NCBI GenBank assembly: GCA_022843625.1 | Contig: JALHNH010000003.1 | Coordinates: 248,001-312,000, forward strand | Length of the DNA stretch: 64,000 bases | Reading direction: 5' to 3' | DNA from: Bryobacter sp. | GTDB taxonomy: Bacteria > Acidobacteriota > Terriglobia > Bryobacterales > Bryobacteraceae | Part shown: positions 58,487 to 64,000 of the stretch, piece by piece | Layout of the letters: the number at the start of each line of letters is the position of its first letter | Numbering within the stretch: position 1 is the first letter of the stretch | The notes under the pieces: model-generated | Database searches by the model: none | What the model saw: the letters and a program-made list of their open reading frames with translations, nothing else | What the model was told of the DNA's origin: nothing | Made by a program: the position numbers and the translations under genes

Positions 58487-59923
58487 ATGCCGACCTTCAA
58501 GGAAACTCCGCGTCAGCTCCGTCGCCGCGCATTTCAACTCTTCGGCAATCTTCGCATCCGTCCCAAACTTCTCGTCCTGCACAACCTGTTTTTTCTTGTG
58601 CTGACGATTGGCGTTTACTGGAGTGTCATCCCGCTGTTTGAGCGCCGCGTAGCCAGTGCCAAACAGCGGGAATTCACCCTTCTCGCCCAGCTCTTTACAG
58701 ACGACGGCGGCCTGCCCGCTCTTCAGCTCATGGGTCTTTACTCCTACAGTCAGGGCGATGAGGCCACCCTTGCCATGCCACGCGAAGCGATTGAATATCT
58801 CAACGAAAATCCAACCCGCGTCTTCATGAATCCAGCCGTCTCCGACACTATCTACAAGCGCTCCCCCTTGGCCGGCCTCTACCGCGCCATCACCATCCCC
58901 GAACTCTATTACGACGGCCTCGTTACTAGAGCGAAATACACCCTCTTCATCGTCCTCGCCATCCTCTACCTTGCTGCAATCCTGCTGCTCGAATTCCTCG
59001 TCATGCCTGCCTATGTCTACCGGCCAATCCAACTCTTTCTTGATGCCGATGATGCCGCCAGAGTCGACGACCGCGACCATGAACTCATCGGCGAACATGA
59101 AATCCTCGAAGACGAAATCGGCAAAATCATGCTCTCCCGCAATGACACGATGCGCCGTCTAAGAAAACAGAATGAGGAACTGGAATCCGCACGTTCCAAG
59201 CTTCTGGAGCAAGATCGTCTGGCCTCTCTCGGCCTGCTCTCAGCCTCGGTCGCTCACGAACTAAACACTCCCCTCGCCGTCTTGCAAGGCTATATTGAAA
59301 AGTTCGCTGAGGACAGTCAGAGCGCTCAAAGTACCGAACGCCTCGCTCGCATGCTCAAGATGACTCAGCGGCTGAGGCGTATTTCAGAATCCCTTGTCGG
59401 GTTCTCTCGTGTACGTCGCGAAGCTAACGAACCTGTCGCGGTTCAAAATCTGATTGAAGAAGCCTGGCAAATCGCATCCATCGATGAGAAAGCCTCCCGA
59501 GTAACTTTTTTAAATCAGGCCAAGCCCGACGACTCCGTCCTCGGTAATGCCGACCGCCTCCTCCAGGTCTTTCTCAACCTGATCCGCAATGCCTTGCAGG
59601 CGGTACCCGACAAGGGAGGACAGATCCAGATCACCACCCGCCAGCTCCGCACAGATGGCAGACAGATCCTGTCAATTCGAGTAGAAGACAACGGTCCCGG
59701 CATACCCCCAGACGTCCTTCCAGATATTTTTGACGCTTTCGTTTCCACCAGACTCGATTCCAAGGGCACCGGCCTTGGTCTCACCGTCTCAGAAGGCATC
59801 GTCCACCAGCACGGTGGCTCAATTTCGGCGTGCAACCGAATCGGCGGCGGAGCTTCCCTCGATGTTCGCCTTCTAGACAGCGCGGCGAACGCGAAGCTCG
59901 TCCACCCCGGCCAAACCGGGTAG
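58487..59923 (+). CDS. Membrane sensor histidine kinase, orphan
   Basis: A 478-residue kinase with two transmembrane helices (about 28-48 and 151-175) flanking a periplasmic sensor of about 100 residues. A linker and a dimerisation domain contain the phospho-acceptor H257 (SVAHELNTPLAVLQGY). The ATPase core has the N box LNLIRNALQAV, G1 DNGPGIP (401-407) and G2 GTGLGLTVSEG (427-437). No response regulator lies within the window. The last 51 bases overlap the convergent DegT-like gene. Confidence 0.9.
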   Translation: MPTFKETPRQLRRRAFQLFGNLRIRPKLLVLHNLFFLVLTIGVYWSVIPLFERRVASAKQREFTLLAQLFTDDGGLPALQLMGLYSYSQGDEATLAMPREAIEYLNENPTRVFMNPAVSDTIYKRSPLAGLYRAITIPELYYDGLVTRAKYTLFIVLAILYLAAILLLEFLVMPAYVYRPIQLFLDADDAARVDDRDHELIGEHEILEDEIGKIMLSRNDTMRRLRKQNEELESARSKLLEQDRLASLGLLSASVAHELNTPLAVLQGYIEKFAEDSQSAQSTERLARMLKMTQRLRRISESLVGFSRVRREANEPVAVQNLIEEAWQIASIDEKASRVTFLNQAKPDDSVLGNADRLLQVFLNLIRNALQAVPDKGGQIQITTRQLRTDGRQILSIRVEDNGPGIPPDVLPDIFDAFVSTRLDSKGTGLGLTVSEGIVHQHGGSISACNRIGGGASLDVRLLDSAANAKLVHPGQTG

Positions 59924-60511
59924 CCGGCGCGGCTCTTCAAATACAAATTGGCCTTGTCGCGACGACACCCTTGCACACTCTTGCAGTGCTTCTACTTGCT
60001 CACGCCAACCCTCGATTACTAAAACTTCATCTTCAATCGCTGCCATCCCGGGGAAATCCCGGCGTTTCCCACGCCATTCGGGCATCCGTTTTGCAGAAAT
60101 ATCAAAATTCTTCAGCTCCTCTGCAAACCCCGTTGCTCCCCCATAAATCAGCTGGCCGTCTACCCTCACGAGACTCCCGGTCATACCCCGCACTCCGGGC
60201 GCAATTTTCTCCCATTTGGGCGATCCCCCTACGCCTTCTACCTGAAGGTGGATTCCTCTCGGCTCAGTCACCGCACGCAGCGATTCCCACTCCCCAACCA
60301 CGCCAAACACAGGAGAAACAAAGACTTGTTTCGTGTGCACCGTCACTTGGTCCGTTACCGTCGCCGGCGTCAGACTCATCGTTTCAGCGTCCAGATCGGC
60401 AAAAATCGGCTCCATTCCCTGCCACGCAATTCCAGCCAGCACCTCCGCAGGTGCCAATACTGGGACAATAACCTCGTCGTTTCTTACCTTCAAGCCTAAC
60501 CATTCCACCAC
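59873..60511 (-). CDS. Short, degenerate DegT/DnrJ/EryC1-like protein
   Basis: A 212-residue protein. Residues 12-95 (DEVIVPVLAPAEVLAGIAWQGMEPIFADLDAETMSLTP... ) resemble the PLP-binding half of DegT/DnrJ/EryC1/StrS sugar aminotransferases. At the position of the usual aspartate motif (DAAQ/DAAH) the sequence reads VEGVGG, and the PLP lysine region and the C-terminal domain are missing. It is therefore unlikely to be a transaminase. It could be a truncated pseudo-enzyme or a divergent PLP-fold protein. Its stop lies within the kinase gene by 51 bp. Confidence 0.5.
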   Translation of the reverse strand: MVEWLGLKVRNDEVIVPVLAPAEVLAGIAWQGMEPIFADLDAETMSLTPATVTDQVTVHTKQVFVSPVFGVVGEWESLRAVTEPRGIHLQVEGVGGSPKWEKIAPGVRGMTGSLVRVDGQLIYGGATGFAEELKNFDISAKRMPEWRGKRRDFPGMAAIEDEVLVIEGWREQVEALQECARVSSRQGQFVFEEPRRLPGLAGVDELRVRRAV

Positions 60512-60612
60512 ACCACTATCGACCCAGACAATCGAAATCGTAAGGGGAAATGCAGAATTCCTTTATTTCCTTTACTTTGCAAGAGGTTAATGTGCTAATC
60601 TAGCAAATTGTC

Positions 60613-61917
60613 ATGCGTGTCCCCGAACTCATACAGCGTAAGCGCGAAGGTGAAGAACTAGAGCAAGAAGAGCTGGCATTCCTCATCGAAGGCTACATGC
60701 GGGGTGAAATTCCCGATTACCAGATATCCGCATTCTTGATGGCCGTCTTCTTTAAAGGACTCACCGAAGCCGAAACAGACAATCTCACCGCCCTGATGAT
60801 TGCTTCTGGAGAGAAACTCGATCTCTCAGACATCCCCGGTCTCAAAGTGGACAAACACTCCACTGGCGGCGTCGGCGACAAGACCAGCCTAATCGCTGCT
60901 CCCATCGCTGCCGCAGCTGGTGTCATTGTTCCCATGATTAGCGGTCGTTCCTTAGGACACACCGGTGGAACTCTCGACAAGCTCGAGTCCATCCCCGGCT
61001 TTAACGTCAACCTCACTCTCGATCAATTCAAGGCCCAACTTGCAACTCACGGCCTTGCCTTCATCGGCCAAACCGACCAGATCGCTCCCGTTGATGGCAA
61101 GCTTTACGCCATGCGTGATGTTACTGGTACTGTCGAATCGATTCCGCTCATCGCCAGTTCGATCATGTCCAAGAAGATCGCCGCCGGCGTGGATGCCCTC
61201 GTACTCGACGTCAAGGTCGGTGCTGGCGCCTTCATGAAGAGCCAGGTCAACGCCCGCCGTTTGGCTCAGCTCATGGTCGGCATCGGCCGCCGCCTCGATA
61301 AAAAGGTTCAGGCTCTGATCACCGACATGAATCAGCCTCTCGGCTTTGCCGTCGGCAATGCGCTCGAAGTGATGGAAGTTTCTCAGACCCTCCAGAACTC
61401 CGGCCCCATCGATCTTACTCGTTTAAGCCTCGAACTGGCCGCTCGCATGATCTTCCTCGCCAAGATCACCCCAACGCTCGAAGCTGCCCGCGAACTCGCC
61501 CAAACCAAGCTGCTTGATGGCTCTGGTTACCGCAAATTCAAAGAAGTTATCACCGCTCAGGGTGGCAACGCACAGGTTCTCGATCGCTTCGACTTGCTCC
61601 CTAACGCAACCGGCATGCGCGAAATCGTTACCACCCGTGGTGGTTACGTCAGCGCCATCGACGCCGAAGGCATCGGCAAGGCAGTCGTTATGATTGGCGG
61701 CGGACGTAACTCCATCGACGACACGATCGACCATGCCGTAGGCATCATCCTTGAAGTCAAGGTTGGTTCCAGGGTAGATGCAGGCGCAGTCCTCTGCCGC
61801 CTCTATCACACCAGCGAAAACTACCTGGAAGAAGCCGCCGAGATCGTCGAAGATTCCTTCAAAATCTCAAATAATGCTCCCGAACAGCGAGAGATCGTTC
61901 TCGAAGTTGTAGGCTAG
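60613..61917 (+). CDS. Pyrimidine-nucleoside / thymidine phosphorylase
   Basis: A 434-residue enzyme that phosphorolyses thymidine, uridine and deoxyuridine. Signatures include MAVFFKGLTEAETDNLTALMI, KVDKHSTGGVGDKTSL and the GRSLGHTGGTLDKLES family motif. The C-terminal domain is complete (DAGAVLCRLYHTSENYLEEA). It is the first gene of the salvage operon, followed after 5 nt by the nucleoside transporter. Confidence 0.94.
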   Translation: MRVPELIQRKREGEELEQEELAFLIEGYMRGEIPDYQISAFLMAVFFKGLTEAETDNLTALMIASGEKLDLSDIPGLKVDKHSTGGVGDKTSLIAAPIAAAAGVIVPMISGRSLGHTGGTLDKLESIPGFNVNLTLDQFKAQLATHGLAFIGQTDQIAPVDGKLYAMRDVTGTVESIPLIASSIMSKKIAAGVDALVLDVKVGAGAFMKSQVNARRLAQLMVGIGRRLDKKVQALITDMNQPLGFAVGNALEVMEVSQTLQNSGPIDLTRLSLELAARMIFLAKITPTLEAARELAQTKLLDGSGYRKFKEVITAQGGNAQVLDRFDLLPNATGMREIVTTRGGYVSAIDAEGIGKAVVMIGGGRNSIDDTIDHAVGIILEVKVGSRVDAGAVLCRLYHTSENYLEEAAEIVEDSFKISNNAPEQREIVLEVVG

Positions 61918-61922
61918 ATCTC

Positions 61923-63116
61923 ATGATCGGCCTACTTGGCCTGGTTGTCATCTTGGCAACCTGCTACCTACTATCGACAAACAGACAAGCAATCAAGCCG
62001 AGGCTCCTCTTATGGGGCCTCGGTTTGCAGTTTGGCTTTGCCATTATCGTTCTCAAAACTCCCGTCGGCTCCGCCTTTCAGGTCGCCTCCTCGGCTGTAA
62101 ACAATCTCCTCAAATACTCTGAAGACGGTGCCTCCTTCCTCTTTGGCGACAAACTCGGCAAGGCAAATCCCGAATTCGGCGTACTCTTTGCCTTCCAGGT
62201 CCTCCCGATCGTCATCTTCATCGCCAGCCTCTTTTCGGTCCTTTACTACTTCGGTGTAATGCAGATCGTCATCGGCGTTATGGCCAAAGTAATGCGTCGC
62301 ACCATGGGCGGCTCAGGCGCAGAATCCACCAACGTGGCTGCCTCCATCTTCATGGGCCAAACCGAAGCCCCCCTCACGATTCGCCCCTTCCTTGCCAAAC
62401 TTACCGAATCGGAACTCTTCACCATCATGAGCAGCGGCATGGCTCACGTCTCCGGCGCCACCATGGCCGCCTACGTCAAATTTGCCGGTGTCTCGATCGA
62501 ACACCTCCTCACCGCCGTCATCATGACCGCCCCCGCCACCATCATGCTTGCCAAGATGCTCGTGCCCGAAACCGAAGTCCCCGAGACTTCCGGTGACGTC
62601 AAACTCGACGTCGAGAAACCGGGTATCAACGTTATCGACGCCGCCGCACGCGGTGCTGGCGACGGTCTCCAACTCGCGCTCAACATTGGCGGCATGCTCA
62701 TCGCCTTCCTCAGCCTCATCGCACTCGTCAATGGCTGCCTGGTCGGCCTCGGCGCACCCACGCTCCAAACCATCCTCGGCTACGCCTTCGCGCCCGTCGC
62801 CTGGCTCCTCGGTGTTGCCTGGAACGATTGCCAAACCATCGGCCAGTTCCTCGGTACCCGCCTCGTCCTCAATGAATTTGTCGCCTTCATCGAACTGGGC
62901 AAAGTCAAAGCAATGCTCGACCCACGCTCCTTCACCATTGCCACTTTTGCCCTCTGCGGCTTCGCCAACTTGAGCTCAGTCGCAATTCAGGTCGGCGGCA
63001 TGGGCGCTTTGATGCCTACCCGCAAGTCCGACATCGCCCGCCTCGGCCTCAAGGCCGTTATGGCCGGCACCATGGCCAACTTCATGTCGGCATGTATCGC
63101 AGGAATTCTCCTATGA
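61923..63116 (+). CDS. Concentrative nucleoside transporter (NupC/CNT family)
   Basis: A 397-residue transporter with N-terminal helices (GLLGLVVILATCYLLS and the following LLLWGLGLQFGFAIIVL), the re-entrant G-Q-T-E motif FMGQTEAPLTIRPFL, the SGMAHVSGATMAAYVKFAG segment and NEFVAFIELGKVK, all family hallmarks. It should take up nucleosides with Na+ or H+. The phosphorylases around it would then release bases. Its stop overlaps the purine nucleoside phosphorylase start. Confidence 0.93.
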   Translation: MIGLLGLVVILATCYLLSTNRQAIKPRLLLWGLGLQFGFAIIVLKTPVGSAFQVASSAVNNLLKYSEDGASFLFGDKLGKANPEFGVLFAFQVLPIVIFIASLFSVLYYFGVMQIVIGVMAKVMRRTMGGSGAESTNVAASIFMGQTEAPLTIRPFLAKLTESELFTIMSSGMAHVSGATMAAYVKFAGVSIEHLLTAVIMTAPATIMLAKMLVPETEVPETSGDVKLDVEKPGINVIDAAARGAGDGLQLALNIGGMLIAFLSLIALVNGCLVGLGAPTLQTILGYAFAPVAWLLGVAWNDCQTIGQFLGTRLVLNEFVAFIELGKVKAMLDPRSFTIATFALCGFANLSSVAIQVGGMGALMPTRKSDIARLGLKAVMAGTMANFMSACIAGILL

Positions 63117-63913
63117 AAGAACAAATCCAGTACCTCGAGTCCCGAATCAAGGTCCGCCCCGAGATTGCCATCGTCCTCGGCTCTGGTCTCGGCCCTATGG
63201 CCAACGAAGTTACCGATGCCACTGTCATCCCTTACGAAGACATCCCCGGCTGGCCCCTAAGCACCGCCGTCGGCCACGCGGGAAAACTGATCTTTGGCCA
63301 ACTCGAAGGCCGCAACGTCGTAGTGATGTCCGGACGCGCCCATCTCTACGAAGGCCACTCCATCGATAAAGTCGTCCTTGGCGCACGCGTCATGGCCCGT
63401 CTCGGTGCCACCAAAGTCATCCTCACTAACGCCGCTGGCGGCATCAACCTCAGCTATAACCGCGGCGCACTCGTCCTCATCACCGATCACCTCAACCTTC
63501 AAGGCACCAACCCGCTCCTCGGTCCCAATGACGATTCGCTCGGTCCGCGCTTCCCCGACATGACCTTCTGCTACTCTCCCCGTCTGCGGCAGCTCGCCCT
63601 GGAAACTGCCCAGCGCATTGGCAGCACCCTCCACCAGGGTGTCTACGCCTGCCTCTCCGGCCCCACTTACGAAACCCCAGCCGAAATTCGCTACCTCCGC
63701 ATCATCGGTGCAGACCTCGTTGGGATGTCTACCGTACCCGAAGCAATCGCTCTCAACCACATGGGTGCAGAAGTGGTTGCCTTCTCCTGCGTCACCAATA
63801 TGGCCGCAGGCATCACGAACGAAAAGATCCACCACGACGAAGTCTTAGAAACTGGCCGCGATGTAAGCCAGCAGTTCATCAATCTCATCCGCGCTATGCT
63901 GCCGTCAGTATGA
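63113..63913 (+). CDS. Purine nucleoside phosphorylase
   Basis: A 266-residue enzyme that cleaves purine nucleosides with phosphate. Motifs are VLGSGLGPMANEV (phosphate loop), GHAGKLIFGQLEGRNVVVMSGRAHLYEG, and the family signature around LSGPTYETPAEIR and NHMGAEVVAFSCVTNMAAGI. It is the trimeric (PNP/MTAP-like) type. ATG 63113 overlaps the transporter stop as ATGA, which fixes the start. Confidence 0.94.
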   Translation: MKEQIQYLESRIKVRPEIAIVLGSGLGPMANEVTDATVIPYEDIPGWPLSTAVGHAGKLIFGQLEGRNVVVMSGRAHLYEGHSIDKVVLGARVMARLGATKVILTNAAGGINLSYNRGALVLITDHLNLQGTNPLLGPNDDSLGPRFPDMTFCYSPRLRQLALETAQRIGSTLHQGVYACLSGPTYETPAEIRYLRIIGADLVGMSTVPEAIALNHMGAEVVAFSCVTNMAAGITNEKIHHDEVLETGRDVSQQFINLIRAMLPSV

Positions 63914-64000
63914 GTCTCATCGAGCAAGCCCGCACCGCCCAGCGCTCCGCCTACGCACCCTATTCGAAATATCATGTCGGCTGCGCTCTCGAAACCAACG
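63910..64000 (+). CDS. Cytidine deaminase (partial, continues past window)
   Basis: ATG 63910 overlaps the stop of the purine nucleoside phosphorylase gene by 4 nt. The first 30 residues contain YAPYSKYHVGCALETN, the N-terminal signature of cytidine deaminases. The enzyme would turn cytidine into uridine for the phosphorylase upstream. The zinc-binding part lies beyond the window. Confidence 0.85.
   Translation, partial: MSLIEQARTAQRSAYAPYSKYHVGCALETN

Noticed and set aside
1-64000. tRNA genes, CRISPR arrays, phage or transposase genes
   Set aside because: I looked for tRNA-like cloverleaf segments, regularly spaced repeats and transposase or integrase motifs and saw none; small RNAs cannot be excluded without covariance searches.

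Overview
The window looks like chromosomal DNA of an Acidobacteriota bacterium, most likely of the Bryobacteraceae/Solibacter group. This is inferred from gene content: an Oar-type carboxypeptidase-regulatory TonB-dependent receptor, a GWxTD-domain protein, a PSD1/DUF1549-DUF1553 plus DUF1501 pair, DUF1080 and sulfatase genes, and many secreted enzymes with Tat-like leaders. No rRNA, tRNA, CRISPR array, phage or intact insertion sequence was seen. Genes are packed tightly and the only stretch over 300 bases without an intact gene (about 1383-1824) holds a dead toxin gene.

Region by region. 1-1977: the end of a cytochrome c maturation operon (ccmB partial, ccmC, a tiny ccmD) interrupted between ccmC and ccmD by a toxin-antitoxin remnant. 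1983-6544: a ManD-like enolase-superfamily enzyme, an MscS channel, an Asp/Glu racemase-like protein and a Tat-exported aminotransferase. 6562-13470 (all minus): a phosphoesterase, then a chain of overlapping or abutting genes read phoH, ybeY, corC, era, BON, ugd, GNAT. 13595-17990: an exported repeat protein and a large Oar-like receptor, both carrying a Gly/Met/Pro-rich insert. 17989-18566: an intact VapBC pair. 18674-29345: membrane proteins, DinB, secreted esterase, PQQ dehydrogenase-cytochrome c fusion, beta-helix protein, transglutaminase/N-formylglutamate amidohydrolase operon, and two tandem Cys-cluster (YkgJ-type) proteins. 29412-34417: a sigma70-type promoter driving a GWxTD protein and a barrel protein, then DUF937 and a hydrolase. 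34403-38768: TolC-like protein, then pyrE-truA-fabH. 38770-42022: small exported protein, esterase, DUF433/DUF5615 toxin-antitoxin, serine hydrolase. 42083-54691: a catabolic island (TIM-barrel isomerase, DUF1501, PSD1, class V aminotransferase, DUF1080, TPR, sulfatase, SGNH hydrolase, third Cys-cluster protein). 54739-60511: two bacterial PH-domain proteins, icd, a glycosyltransferase-like protein with a histidine kinase, and a degenerate DegT-like protein. 60613-64000: a nucleoside salvage operon (pyrimidine nucleoside phosphorylase, NupC-type transporter, purine nucleoside phosphorylase, start of cytidine deaminase).

Working picture: a soil-type heterotroph investing in extracytoplasmic carbohydrate, sulfate-ester and nucleoside scavenging. 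The points most worth a second look are the near-universal overlap or abutment of convergent genes, the Gly/Met inserts shared by two neighbouring envelope genes, the nonsense-killed PIN toxin inside the ccm operon, the orphan molybdenum-cofactor-sulfurase-like enzyme beside the PSD1/DUF1501 pair, and the glycosyltransferase-kinase pair. None of these is proven to be a new system from sequence alone.
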